From assembly GCA_963691815.1 (NCBI GenBank), contig OY829645.1, positions 13,332,556 to 13,396,555 on the forward strand: 64,000 nucleotides of DNA, written 5' to 3'. The notes under the pieces are model-generated. The model was not told where the DNA came from, ran no database searches, and saw only the letters and a program-made list of their open reading frames with translations. Each line of letters starts with the position of its first letter. The first letter of the stretch is position 1. Origin of the DNA: Echiichthys vipera. Lineage: Eukaryota; Chordata; Actinopteri; Perciformes; Trachinidae. Shown here piece by piece: positions 22,901 to 54,508 of this stretch. Made by a program: the position numbers and the translations under genes.

Positions 22901-23619
22901 CAGATGCAAAATGTGTTAACTGCCAGCTTGCGTCAAACACGTCTGTAAATCACCTGCGTTCTCCTTCCTTCCACTTACGCCCTGTCAGCCTCAAGTCTTT
23001 TCACTATTCTTTTTTATTTCTCTAAATTCTTGTCCTGTTCTCATTTTTCTCTTCAGAAACAAACTGTCAAGCACTGTTACACTACAGTACATGCAGAACC
23101 CGATCCCGAACACAAACACGCTCCAGTTATTCCTGGAGGAATGCCCCTGCCCTACAAATAATCATCTGGTTTGCAGGATCAGTGACGAATTACTGACGCA
23201 TAATTGCGGTTTACAGGCTCACTCAAAGGCCGCGGCCTGCGCCATTTCCAAGAATTGTTGGATTGTGACCACTCATACTTCCAGCTTGTCTTTGGGGAGA
23301 CATCTTCACGCCCTGTGGGACACAGTGGGAGTTTATCAAACTGACCATGACCTAAGACTCTTATCATGAGACACACAATATTTGTAGTTTTAGATGGCGC
23401 CCAGTTAGCGCGACTTCCAGAAAGCAAAGACATCAGCCAGGACTCCTCAGTAGTTGTTTTTACAGATGTTATTCAACAGAGTTCACTCTCCTACCATAGT
23501 AGTATGTGACGACATGATGATGCCCTCTCAATTTTAGATTTTTATATGTATTCCTAGTTTCAGGATTAGAGCCAGATGGATATGTCACTTCGCAGATATT
23601 GGCCTGTCACAGACACATC

Positions 23620-23759
23620 AATTCAATTCAACTTTATTTACAGTGCCAAATCATAACAAAAGTTATCTCAGGACACTTTCAGACTAGGTGAAGACCACAC
23701 TCTGTGACTTATTTATGATTTACATAGACCCAACAATTCCCCTGTAGAGTACGGGGCAT
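23620..23759 (+). repeat. Interspersed repeat family C, copy 1 (truncated)
   Basis: Shares ttatttacagtgccaaatca, aacaaaagttatctcaggac, gacttatttatgatttacat and gacccaacaattcc with copies at 42803 and 56480. Very common in percomorph genomes as I recall. Confidence 0.8.
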
Positions 23760-23901
23760 CACTATCTATCAGTATCTATTGGTAGTTATCAGTATTGGCG
23801 TAAATGTTTTCTTTTATGAGAATCTTATTTACAGAACATATAATGCAGAAATGCTTGGGGTTAGAAATGGTGTCATTTAGGTTTTTTATACATTTTTTAA
23901 A

Positions 23902-24210
23902 TTTAATTTATTCTTTATTGAAATGGTCAACAACTGACTGATACTCAATATTAAGAGATATTTAGTTATTTAATTTACTTTAATTTATTCTTTATTGAAA
24001 TGGTCAACAACTGACTGATACTCAATATTAAGAGATATTTAGTTATTTAATTTACTTTAATTTATTCTTTATTGAAATGGTCAACAACTGACTGATACTG
24101 AATATAGAGTGCTATTTAGTTATTTATTTTATTTTTATTTATTCCTTTTTTTAAATTGTCAGCATTTGACAAATACTGAACATGATGTTTATTCAGCTAT
24201 TTTATTTGTA
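23902..24210. repeat. 77-base tandem repeat
   Basis: Units start at 23902, 23979 and 24056 (exact 77-base steps); the three copies are nearly identical and contain gaaatggtcaacaactgact. A fourth, much diverged unit runs to about 24210. Confidence 0.92.
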
Positions 24211-27140
24211 TTTATTTTCTCAGTGTTCATTTGTAGAATTGGTTGACAGTGAAATACATTTTATGTACAGTAAATGCATAATAATGTTAAATTTTATTTA
24301 ACAAAGTTATTTGTTTAAGCTTTCTGCAAAATCGATGCACAATCCTCACAAATAAGTTGGATTTTCATTCCAGCTCCAAAATTCACTATATCAACCTCCA
24401 TATCAGTAATTAGTGATTTTTCCCACCCTAATCAGGATAATAAATTTGGATCCGGATGTGCAGGGGAAATCATGACTTCACAGAAAAAATGGCTGATAGT
24501 AGTCACCAAATATCATTAACAGGAAAGGGAAGGCAATGTTTTTGCTCAGGGGGGTCAATCTGTGTGGCAACATGTGCAAGCACATCTGCACAGACCTCAA
24601 TGCCAGGAAAGTGTGAGAAACTGTTATTTTGTTTGCTGAGGAATGTGTGAGTGTGACAACAACAACACCGGCGTGCGTGTGCGTGCGTGTGTGCGTGTGT
24701 GCGTGTGTGTAAATATTGATATCCCCATTAGACACTTTTTGCTTTCAGCTATAGGTCATTTAAAGCCATTTATGTAATTGAAAGTGTCCTAAAAACAATT
24801 GGTCGGCCTCATACTTCTCCCGTCTGTCTCCATCTAGCCCTCCATCTTTTGACCCAACAGTCCTTTCATAAGCTGATAATATGAGGAGTTTGAAAATGCA
24901 TTAGCACAGGTGATTGATTCTATAAGCTTTATATGTTGTTGTCAAGATAAAGCCAACATCTGTTCCCTCCTCCTGGTGCTACTAGGTTGGCTTCTGCCAT
25001 CTTGTTTGATAGTTAACAGAAATCTAGTTTGCCTGAATTTCCCTGGAAAGCTAGTAGTGGGTACATGACTTTTCATCTGTGGCATGTTTACAGGAAATAA
25101 AGTAAAGCATGGATCTGCCACTGGATTGCCTCCTGGTTGTGTTTACAAAAAAATGAATCTGTCTTCGTCAAGTAACATTTATACTATGTTTATATGAGAC
25201 TGTACTTTTTGATAAAATATAGTCAGGAATCGTTCTTTTCGGCATTACGTCAGGTGCAGAGTCTTACAATGTGTTGAGGGATGAGTCTGGAGTGAGCTGT
25301 GTCTCTGTCGGACTAACAGACAGCTGAGGTTAATCATTACCCTCTTCACAGTGCTGGAACTGTAGTAAGAGAATTAGAGGTAAATAAGCTTCTGTAGTGC
25401 CTCCTGTTTCAGTTGTAGGACCTTTGTCTACAAGTTTTAAAATAGCATTTTAATTTGAATTGAAATCCGATTATTTAAATACAAGTATGTTATCTGCTAA
25501 TAAGAATTTTGTATTCATCAGCTAATCATACAATGGATATATATCTGTTTTACCTTTGTTTATAAACACTGAACTTTCCACAGCATCTGAAAACATTAGA
25601 TTAAGTTGTTGTCTAATGTAGGATGGTATGGTATATATTAGAGGTTTAACGATACATTGATCTGGATCGTCATCTTTAAGATAAGTGTTTCTTTTGAAGT
25701 CCCTACTGTGTTTATCATTTAAATATCTGGAAGAGCTCAGTAATAAATGTGTAAAATCATATTTTAGTTGCTATAAAGAGTGAGTTGATATAAATGCCCC
25801 TGATTGTGTGAAATGGGCAAATTATATCTTCTCAAATCGACCGGAGGACCCTGAATTTAATCAAAATCATATTGTGGCCGACTTTGTGATATCAGCATCA
25901 TATCAAGTGTCCAGTATCGTAAAGAATTAATATAATATTGTATCTTGATGAAAATTACGACTTGTCCAGTAAACACATCGTGATAGACAGCTACACATTG
26001 CAAAGGCACTTGAGTTAGTTGAAAGAGAGTATCAATAGAAAACTGCACTTTAAAATATAACTATTATTATTTTTTAATCGTGTCTTTCGTGTTCAGTTCA
26101 ATGTTAAATTTGTATAAAATAGAATACTGTTGGACTATACTAAAAGTAGCAGGACTGAGTACATTTTAATACCTGTTTTTAATCATTATTGTATTTAATT
26201 ATAAAACGTTATCACATATTTTCCTCTTATCATGCGGCCCTATTCTGAAGGTGTCAAATATGATAGCTCAGTATAGTACAGCACAGTTTTGGGTCAAATT
26301 GACAGCAAATATAGACTCTACTATGAACACCTTCATAGCTAATAAATAACACAGCTGATAATGTGCAACAATTAACATTTACTCAAACTTTATAGGAACT
26401 CTGTCAAGGCGACTATTTAATGAACTCTTTACAGGCTCTTCTCCCATTAAGTTTAACCACAACCAACATTTCACTACAACAGGATACATTTAGTTATTAG
26501 AGCAACCATTTACCATCATCACAGATTGTACATTTTAAAGGGAGGCACTTCATGTGAATAGGGTAAAAATTCAAAAACAGATATCGTCATGAAACTTTCC
26601 CAGTTGATTACTTGCATTAAGACACACATTATTTGTAGTTTTCTGAAATGTAATGTTTAAATGTGCAAATGAGGTATTATCCTATGAAATATTTGTTAAT
26701 ATAATACAGGGTTTGCCTTTTTATCACTCTATGAATCAGAAAATATGCTGTGTTTTTAGGAGTAAAATGTTGTATAGATCAGACTATGAGTGATACATGA
26801 AAACAACCCTTCTGTACAAACCTTTAGAACATAGAGAGGAAGAAAACTGAAAAGTTTGGTGTATGAAAGTGCTGCTGAAGTGGAGATTTCTGTCTCAGAG
26901 TGAGAAAAACAGCCGTTGAAGATACATATTGTGCAATTCATACATTTTGCAAGACAATACAGGCGAATAGGGTAAAGAATGTTAACAGATCGATTTCACC
27001 ATTAAAATTCCCCATTAGATTAACTATTGTTTTATTACAAGTTTTCTGAAATTGTTTGTTTAAATATTCGAAGTAGGAATTATCTTATGCTAACTTTTGG
27101 TGAATATAAGATAAATCTACAAAATGCAAAAAGACAAAGT

Positions 27141-27486
27141 GTTAGAAAAACTTGTGACACATGGACCAGTTCGGAACAACAACAACAACAACAAAAATGT
27201 ATTCCTGTACAAGAAGAGATCATATAGCCAGTGTCTCAACATGCTCCGATGGCAGTCCTCGGAGCTGAGTCATTTTAACATGCAGTTTAACAGTAATGGT
27301 TGTCACGGTGATATATTTAGAAAACATAGTGAATTATCTCGGCTTTTCCCATAACAATTACCTACCCTCCTGCTGATTCCGCAACACACTGTGAGAAAGG
27401 GTCCTTGTTCTCACAGGGAAACACAAAACAATTAATACAGCTAGAGTTCTCACATATAACTGATAATAACATGTTGACTTTTTTCC
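27141..27486 (+). repeat. Dispersed repeat family D, copy 1
   Basis: Matches 37173-37520 over about 345 bases in the same orientation: gttagaaaaacttgtgacac, gtattcctgtacaagaa, tcaacatgctccga, gatatatttagaaaacatag, ctcggcttttcccataacaa. This copy has a CAA expansion. Confidence 0.88.
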
Positions 27487-27494
27487 CATGTAGT

Positions 27495-27968
27495 TAGGGT
27501 TCGTACGGGTGCTTGAAATCCTTGAAGGTTTGAAAAGTGCTTTAATTTTGAATAAAATGCTTGAAACAACTTGAAATGTATGGTATATAGGATAGTACAT
27601 TATATGATATAACACAGAGAAAAGAAGATCTCCATATTTGAGAGACTGTAAAAACAGCACTTTCTGACATTTTGATTAACATATTATGAAAAATAGTTGG
27701 TGATTATTTTCTGTGGAGATAGTTTTCCTTTAATTTGTCGTCCGTCTGTAGAAAGCTGTCTCTAAACATCGTGTTAGTTGTTTATAGGACAATAACATCC
27801 AATGTAATGTGATGAACAAGTGCAATAATAAGTTTACTGAACAGTGAGTATTGTACTGTATACAAATACAGTATGTAGTTTACCACAGGTGCTAGAAAAG
27901 CATAAAAATGCACTTTGAACTGCTTGACAAGTGCCTAATTTGACTTAGGAAAAGGTGTAGGAACCCTG
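27495..27968. mobile_element. Candidate hAT-like non-autonomous element
   Basis: Left end tagggttcgtacgggtgctt; right end in reverse cagggttcctacacc. Internal gcttgaaatccttgaa motifs are frequent in fish hAT MITEs. No convincing 8-base duplication was seen. Confidence 0.5.
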
Positions 27969-29064
27969 AAATGTGTATTTTGGATGTTTTCTCTCGAGCA
28001 AAATAGCCCAAAATCTCAAAATTGACTAGTGCTTGAAAACTATGTTTTTGCCTGTAGTGTCTCTCCTTAATTGCCAATGCTTTTAATTAATTCCATGCAA
28101 CTCCTCCTGCCTTTGCAATGCTACAGTATCAGTTAGTATAACGTTTTACAATAATTTGCTTAAACAGTATGTTAGCTGTTTACTTGTAACATCTGGAGAT
28201 GTTAAACCTTTACCTTTTCATCATACAAGTTTTAAACATCTTTCAGTACACTAACTCTGCCTGCATTTAATGAGTAAAATCTGCTGTGTTTGTATCACGT
28301 GTTAGTGGCTGTGTGGGTGAGGGGTTGAACTGCAGACGAACTGCCTATCAGGTAACGGTTGCCACGGGCAGTGACTGCAAGCATGTAGTGGGAGGATGTT
28401 TGTTCCCAGGCTCCTCCCCAGAGAGTATCATGTCCTATAGAACAAGACACTGGGTGTGAACTACAACTATGAAGATCCCTCCCCAAATCTGAGTGAAACC
28501 ACATTGGGAAATGCACTCACACCCCGCACACACAATCACTCCCACACACTCCGTCTCGGTCATGTAAGTCACACAAGTCAGTGCTCCTTCCTGTTTTTCA
28601 GTAGTTCCGTCTTCTCTCGTGCCGTGTTTGCATAGACTTGGGCTGAGCAGGAAGTCTCAGAAAAAAATGGCCCAGGAAGAGCCACAAAACTGAGAGGACC
28701 CAGAAGGAGATCTAACGAGGATTTTCGTGAGGACTTTTTTGTTGGTGTTGTGACATTTGACACTGGGCAGGAGGGGGCGGGGGGGGCAGGGATCCCCCAG
28801 ATGCCATGGGGGCTGTGAGAGGTGTTGTTGGGGCTGAAGTGAGCAGAAAGGTGCTTTTTAAAAGGAGAGGACTGACACTCTCTTTGAATGTCAGCTCGGC
28901 TGTGTGAGTGGAAGCGCTACAACCAGACAAACCAGATAGCTCCTGATGGATTTTAGAGGGAAACCCTACCCTTAAGCCTCAGACACTACTGAGGAATAGA
29001 CATCACACACAAACACGCTCTCTCACACACACATCAGTGGGAGAGGAGAGGGGCTGGAAGGAAC

Positions 29065-46803
<17,739 letters not shown>

Positions 46804-47525
46804 TGCCTCAGCGCTGTTTATCAGCAAGGAGAGAAATTGACATTTTGGAGAATAGAATGACAAAGTCTCTCTGGATGGGAAACGAAAGAACCACTGAAAC
46901 TCCTGCTGCCTTGCCACTAAATGCTTATCAGGCTCCTATCAGGACTATGAGCCTGCCCTGTATGGAAGATTGCGGTGCTTCTCCACAATGATTATTGGTT
47001 TAGCAAACAGCATTCCCCAACATCTGAAGTAAAATGTAGCCATAAATGTGCTTTTTGGACACTGGAAACCCAACAAATGGTTACAGAAAATGGGGGAACC
47101 ACTCTCAAATTTTGTGAGCTACTTGTTTGTCACATAAAGTGATAAATAAGCAAAGTGCCATTTCTTTTTTTATGTAACTCTTCACTGTGCTTGGATCTGC
47201 TCCTGTTTATTTTTTAAATGTATTTATTTTATGGTCACAATTTTTTATATGACAGTGAACCAGGGACCTACAAGACATTTGGCCTGATGTAAAATGAAAA
47301 TCTGGTTCAAATGGACAGTTGTAAAGCAGTTTATTAAGAATCTGCATAAATACATTATAATACAACAGCAACCATATGTCTCTGAACCAATGCAATATTT
47401 CAGAAACATGCTGTGTACAGTCTGGTCAAACTGCATTTTATAGAGATATTAACTTTATATTTGTGTCTCGTTGTTGGCATTTCATTTCTGTAATGAAGGA
47501 CCAATAAATTAAAGCATCAACTATT
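46804..47525 (+). terminator. ece1: ece1 3' UTR with polyadenylation signal
   Basis: AATAAA at 47503-47508 is the canonical poly(A) hexamer. It is about 700 bases after the stop codon, giving a short 3' UTR. The cleavage site is estimated at about 47525. Confidence 0.7.
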
Positions 47526-48880
47526 TTTTCACCCTAAACTTTGTTATATAGGCTAAGCTATGATGTGCATTAACTGTTTTTATGAGCAAGAGTCTGTCAC
47601 AAATTATTTTGTATAGTAAAACCAATCTTAAAACACGTTTGTCTCATGTCCACTATTTGTTTAGTTACTTGAGCTCTCTCTCTCTCTCATTTCTTTGTAT
47701 TTTGGAAACATTTTTGTCTCTACTTCTCCTGTTTCACAGTAGACACAAATTATTCTTTCTCTTTTTAGCCATTCTCTTTTATGGTACCAGTTTCAATGGC
47801 AAGTTTATGATCGCTGAGTCTGTATTTTGTAAGTCTTTTTAGGGGGTGTTTTATTTGGGTCAAATATTGGGCAAATTGAAGTTATCTGTCAAGTAAATTA
47901 TAACATTCAAATTTATTGATTGTTTGAGTTTCTGTTTTCCACAGAAAATATCTCTCTCTCACACACACACACACACCTTTTAATGGACTGTACCAAGATG
48001 TGTGACTAGATTTATATTGTACCCACTGCTCAGATTACACTACATTAATAATTACAGTTAATTCAATAAGAAATGGTGTTGCTTGCTTGCAGATGCGAAG
48101 CAACCAGATGAGCAGTAGATGGTGCTAATAGCACACAAATCCATATTGTAGTCCCGCTGCTGGTGCAGAGTACACACCGTGGACTGCACTGTGAAAATGC
48201 ATATTACTAGAAACGCTACGTCAGGGCTGCCCAACCCAGCTCCTTGAGAGCCACTGTCCTACATGGTTTAGGTTTCTCTCTGCTCTAACACACCTGATTC
48301 TAATGATGTGCTCATTAAGCAGCTGAAGCTTGTCACAGGTTTGAAAATAGGTCGAGCAGAAAGAAACCTAAAGCATGCCGGACAACGGCCCTCCAGGAGC
48401 AGGACTAGCAACCCCTGCGCTACGTGATGCAATTAAAAATATATTAAATTTTTTTTATTTTATTTTTTTTCGATGTCTTTGCATTTGTCAATGACACGAT
48501 CTTACACCATGGGCTTTAATCTCAATAACTACGTCGAGGAGACAAAATTCAGTCTTTTGGACACATTCTAGACACGTGATCGATGCACGGTCTCTGTAAC
48601 ACGAGTATATAATTATGTTGTTGTTTTTTAAGACTCAATTTATATTGAATCTTCAGCTTGAATATTGAGTTTATACATTACTTTTCTTAGATGTCCCAGA
48701 GTTATACCTTATACACAATACCAAAAATGTATTTCTAAATGGAGAAAAAACATAAACTAAAATGTACAAAGACAGTAAAACATATAAAAAGGGATTCAAG
48801 AATAACATAAACAAAATCGGGTCTGCTAAACTAAGGGAGTAAATTTGAAATGCCTAAATAATACGGTGTATGTGATTGGA
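47526..48880. other. Intergenic region ece1-eif4g3
   Basis: Holds one hAT MITE (48222-48417). Otherwise no gene seen. Confidence 0.7.
48222..48417. mobile_element. hAT MITE, copy 1, with 8-base target duplication
   Basis: 196 bases starting cagggctgcccaaccc and ending agcaacccctg. Flanked by CGCTACGT on both sides (48214-48221, 48418-48425). Arms are diverged. Confidence 0.92.
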
Positions 48881-49367
48881 GGTTTAGTTGATTAACCGAG
48901 CGGACTCCGTAACTGGCCGATAATTGCCGAATCATCTGTCCTGCCCGGACTGCTTGGAAGCGGCCGCAACGCCATGTTGGCGAAGTCTCACATCTCTGTG
49001 AGAGAAAAACAATGATAGAAAACATACGTGTGGAGAAAAAAAGGTAGATCGCCAAAGAGGGACGTTGAAGACCGTGGCGATTATTTATTTTTTGAAAGAA
49101 AACGCAACCGAGCTGCCGGGATCCGCAAAGGTTCCGGACCGGGCGAGGGGAGGCGAAACCTCCCACCGTCCCCATGAAAAGCACCGCTGATCCGAACAGC
49201 GACTCTCCATGAAAAAGAGACGTTTGTGTTGAGCTTCGTTATCCCGGTTGGTTAAAGGGGATTTTGGGGCCTTCTTGCTTCAAAGAAATCTTGCTACACT
49301 TGCTCCCATGTATGCGAGCTAAGGAGTTTTGTTTGTATCAGTATTTATTATTAAGCTTTTTTTTGCG
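48880..49367 (+). promoter_or_regulatory. eif4g3: eif4g3 promoter and 5' leader
   Basis: CpG-rich with no TATA. A YY1-like core gcaacgccatgttggcg is at 48965-48981. The leader upstream of ATG 49368 contains three uORFs: 49174-49212, 49308-49322 and 49312-49371. A run of eight T ends four bases before the ATG. Confidence 0.65.
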
Positions 49368-49430
49368 ATGAGTTTGCCACCGAAAGTGGTCCCTAAACCC
49401 GCCGCCGCTGTCGCAGTCAGCGGAGGACCT
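49368..49430 (+). CDS. eif4g3: eif4g3 first coding exon
   Basis: 21 codons, MSLPPKVVPKPAAAVAVSGG then P, ended by CCT|gtaagt. The open frame runs on to 49571 (Pro/Ala-rich, SPPTQL...), which would apply only if this donor is skipped. Confidence 0.75.
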
Positions 49431-50212
49431 GTAAGTGGCCCCTCTCCGCCGACCCAACTGCGGACTACCCTGACCTCCGTGTCTCTGCCGCCGGGAGCCC
49501 CAACAGCTCCTCCTGCACCGCCACCACAGTATCCATTTGTGATTTTAATGCATTTCATTCTCCTTTTATGACATTAACACAAACTGTTTTTATTAGTGAT
49601 ATTTAACAGAGGTTTGATGATGGTTTCAGTTGGAGGGGAGGGGACAACCAGCTAAGCTAACTATGCTAATGTTAGCTTCTCAAGCCGGTTGGCATGGCTA
49701 ACGGAAATGTCAGTTTGATTTTTCACTCTACGTTCTATCTTTATTTGTGTATAGATATCAGTTAAAATGGTTGTCGATGTTTCTTGAAGTGAAATTATTT
49801 AATGTGGGAGAAGCTTCATCACAGGCAAAGCTATGTAGGCTTTTTAACGACACACCGGTTACCGGCTTTGTTCAGCAAGGTGCATTAGCCCTAGTTACCG
49901 TTTCCAGCCAGCTAAATTAGCCTCCGTTTGCTAACAAGAAGTGTATAAGTCAGTGGATGTTAATGTCGCAGAGCAGTAAGGCTTCAGTTGAACTGTGGGG
50001 CTAATGTTAGCCTGTACAAGGCCCGGTTTGTAAGGGAATTGCACCCCTTTCTCCTTTTCACATGACTTGCTTTCGCAGAGGTGCTACCATGCAGCACCTT
50101 GACGAGCCTGTCAGTGCCTGGGCCGGTGAGCTCTCAGGATGACAGCATGTAGAAATTGTTCTTGAATGATTTTGTCATTTATGTTTTATACATTTATATT
50201 AAATTCTGAATG

Positions 50213-50282
<70 letters not shown>

Positions 50283-53200
50283 TGTTTAATAGGAATATAT
50301 GAGAAATAAATTATTATGTAAGATACTTGAAAAAATAATAATCATAAAAAATGAATGTATTATAGAGGAAGCTGATTTAAATCAAATCAAATGTTAATGG
50401 CATATGGTTTAATATAAGCAGTTTGATAAATAATTGTCAGATGATAAATTTGTGTTTTCACAGAAATTTGTCTCCAATTATTAAAATGCAGTATAAAGTC
50501 ACAGATACACTTTGATGTCGGTTTGCACAGTAATTTCGCCCAGAATACACATTTAGTTTTTGAGTTTAAAGTGATACATTAGTATTACTCTACCTTACTT
50601 TTGGGGGAGTGGAGTCACTGTGGTTATGTCACCTCCTGTTTTATTTACAGCACTGTGGCAGTAGTGTAAGATAGAGGATTAGGTCGACGTCTCCTACATG
50701 CCATTGGCAGAGAGATGTGTCTTTTGTGATCTGACAGCTTCTGTTGTGGTTTAGCTTTGGAGGTGCGATGTCGCAACCTGATTTCCTGCCACCCACGATC
50801 TCAGCCGCCCTGCTTTTCTGACATCCGTAAAGGGGCGGTAAGTAGCTGGTTATGGTAGGTGGCAGTATTAAACCCTGTCTTGCTTACAGTGTTTTGTGGT
50901 GTTTTTGAGTTGTTCGTGAGACAGATTAGCAACTCAAACAAAGAAGATAATAGTATCCTTATGTGTTGTGTCCTCTTTTGACTCTCCAGGCTTTTTGCTT
51001 AACCTACTCGGTTGTATGATGTAAAGTACCTACCAGCTTAGAACAGAACTCTCATTTACTCAATTGATGTCTTCTTTAAGGGAAAGGGATACATAATAGT
51101 GACCAGGATTATGCTAAATATTTCTCTTTTAAAGTAGGAGATATTTTGTTTTATTTGTATTTTTGGCGTGTTCTGATTACCCTTTCTTAGCTTGGCTTTA
51201 ATACTGACTTAAGTGATCAGTCTGATTTTGTCCAACATTATGGAATTTCTGACCCCCTCTTGATGAAGTTATGGTTATTGATCCACAGTAGTTGGTTACG
51301 TTATAGACCGATTCTTGTTGATGATGTTTTTAAAAAAAAAATGTCATTAAGAGAGTAGAGTTGGCATTTCTAGTAACTACAGTTTGATAGAATGTACTCA
51401 GGGGTTGGAGATGTTATTACAGCTACTTGTTCAGTTAAATTTAGATCCAAAATATCCAATACATTATAAGGTATATTTGGTTTTATGTCCTCACTATATG
51501 GATATGAGGGTTGGGGGCAAATACACTTGATAATACATTGATTAAAGAATGTTAAAGAATCTGTCATTAGACCCATCAATAGCAAATCTCATCTCTAAGT
51601 TCAAGAAGCTTAAGGTAGCCCTGATCCAGTGTTTAAACATTTGGGAATGGGCTTCCTTCCAATTTAACTTTTGCTCCTCTTCTTCACAAGAAGATTAGTG
51701 TATGCAATTCATTTTGATTGGCTGTTGGGTAGAGGATTATCTTCAGATTGAATACTGTGGTACTGTTGCATTTAATTGGATTATATTAAACGGTAAATTG
51801 TAAAATGTCTTTAAAAAAGTAAGATTTTTTTCTTGCATTACGTAACCATCTATACAGTAAGTGTAAGATAACAGAAAATATATTTAATTTATAGAATTTG
51901 CAACGGACTGGAACAAATCTGCTTTGTACTGGGACCTCAGTGTAATTTCCAAAGTATCCGTGATGGTCCCTGGACCCCGTTTAAGGGCGCAGTACTGCGC
52001 CCAGGCACGGCACGCTTGCCGGCCACAGCCCGGATGAGAAAAGTGGGCTTTTATGCAAGTATGCAACATGTACGGGCACAAGCACGCACACATGTACAAG
52101 CGTGAGCATTGACGGCAGTCCTGAGTTCTATTTATATGAATCTGTTACCCGTGACGGACATTTAAAAAGATGCCGCCAAAGGGTTGGCAGTGGTTTGATG
52201 CGGAGGGGAAGTGTTTGCTGCAGATTTGGACAGATGAAACGTTCATACGTTCGTCTGACAAAACTAAATATCCCAGGGGTGATGATGTATAAGCAAGACT
52301 CATTAGCACCGAGGCCCCGATCAATTCAAGTAATGTGGGTACAAGCGGGCCTGAGGCGCGGGGAAAGAGGGAGGGGCAATTACTCTAAGCACGGGGCACG
52401 GTATGACTGAACAGTGCGCCCTTAGACAGCACTGCACTAGACTCCACTGGATTTAATGTTCATGTCTTTATGAAAACAAGTGTTGCCACTTGTCTGACCT
52501 CTCACTCTCTCTAGACCTCTGAGGTCAGGAGTGTGGGAGCATGTTACGCTTCGTCTGGCCTTGGCTCCTGATGTATGGGAATTCCAATATGGAGGATGTT
52601 GGCATGTTTGTTTGCAGAGTCCTGAGATGCACAGGGGTCCAGAGAAGCAGGGTGGTGCGGCATGTATGTATGTGTGCAGTGCTGGGGGGGGGGTGTTTGT
52701 TTCTGTTACTGGTTGCCAGAGAAACACCCAGCGCATGCTACTGCTGCTAGACTTGCCAGACAATGGTAGTGCTGCTTAGCATTCAGAGTGAGAGGCCAAG
52801 GTGGCGCTTCCCACCATCTGCCAACAAAGGCCCAGGTCAGTCAGCCTGCCTCAGCCCTCCCTCATTTCCTTCCATCCCCCCACAGTTCACCTCACCCCAC
52901 TACTGGCCCAGCTGAGAAAACTGAGGGCTTTTCCCCAGTTCCCCCTGCTCGTCTCCCTGGGCGCCCCGTCCAACCCCTCAGCTTTCATGGTACATCACAT
53001 TCATCTTTCTTTGAAGAGCCTGGCTTCTTTTTCTCTCTCAAAATTTAGCAAGTTGTTTTTTTATATTCTTCGTCTTCGTTGCTTTGTGTCTTTGTTTGGA
53101 GAAATGACAACATTTGTCAATAAAAAGCCGTGTTTAATGTAACCTGTGAGACAGGCATGCAGTCACAACCAGTGTTAGTTATTAGATAAAGTTACATAAT

Positions 53201-54453
53201 GTATGTACCCAGCTGGTTGCTTACACACCACCGCAGTCCTGTATTTAAGGACAGGTGTGTGCAGCCTGCATGAGAAGATATTCTCATGAGCATACACAGA
53301 GTGGGATGTTATAAATAAACTGCTGAGTTGTTATGAGCCAGCATGCAGGACTGTTCTTTCCAGAGAGGGAGTGGCCTGTTGAGGAACATATTCTTCTCAC
53401 TGTCAGAGCTCTCCCAGTGTTTTTAGCTGAAGTGATATTTACACATCATTGCGGATGTGTGTTTTTTTTTTTTTTTAAATCCAATCTTGAATGAAATTCT
53501 GTTGCTGTATTTACTTTTGGGAAGCTTTTGTACAACCAGTAATTGTTGAAAATCTGCATTTTCTGATTACACTCCAGCGTTTCCCCTACCATTATATTAG
53601 GGCGGCGCCCCCCCTGAACGTCAAGTTAATTTTATGTAATTGTATTTTCTGAATAGCGTCAGATCAAAACAGGAGTCATTTAAGGATCCCTTTCCTATAG
53701 AACAGCTCTATATTTTGTCCTTTTAGTAAACAAACTAAACAGCCTCATGTTATTTATCTTATTTACACGGCAGCATGTAAATTCTGTCTCTACATTGTTG
53801 CTTGTTTCCAATTCTCAGAAAAAACGACAGCGTTGGAGATTCACTTGTTCAAAGATCGTTTGATAATTTGTTTGGGAAGAGGCTCCACTCCTAACAGGAA
53901 AAACGAAACTGAAACTTATCAGAGATCCTTTATTGTTTAGTTTGAGAAGACTATAAAAAAAAAAAACAGAACAGAATTAAACAAACTTTCTAACTTCTTT
54001 CTTTATTTTGTTGATTTTTGATTTAACTTTGGACAGTTTCTGTTGGGGAACATTATTTGGACCTTTTGGACAATTATTTAAAAGACATTTTCTGATGCTG
54101 AGTGTAGCTCATTGTGCAATACACTGATTTAAACTGAGTTTGCATTGTGGCTCTGATTATTGCTGTATAATTGTGTCCTTCTGTAACACTGATTCATTTA
54201 CCCGTGTGGGGATTGACCTTTAATACGAACCTAACCATTAAATTGTCTGATTTAACACTGACTAGCACGCTAAGAAAAGAACATTCAGGCGATCTAACAC
54301 TCCTTACTTGAATCAGCAGGTGGCAAGCGAGACATGGAAACCTGGCGTGGGTCTCGAGGAGTTGTAGCACTTATAGCTGAAACTGTACACACACTGTTCA
54401 CAGACATAACATTACTGCTAACTTCATATTAAACTCATCACATACACACACAG

Positions 54454-54508
<55 letters not shown>

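Larger units (their letters stand above)
19929..29064. other. Candidate ece1 first intron / upstream region
   Basis: Contains one teleost interspersed repeat (23620-23759), a 77-base satellite (23902-24210), old repeat pieces near 25640, 27141-27486 and 27495-27968. No coding exon was found. 28500-29064 is the likely ECE-1d leader. Confidence 0.55.

Noticed and set aside
27495..27976. 8-base target duplication around the hAT-like element
   Set aside because: catgtagt and aaatgtgt agree at only three positions.
52788..53142. Pro/Ser-rich ORFs that might be an eif4g3 exon
   Set aside because: Composition is suggestive and some AG/GT sites exist, but no acceptor-donor pair gives a phase-0 exon that I could support.
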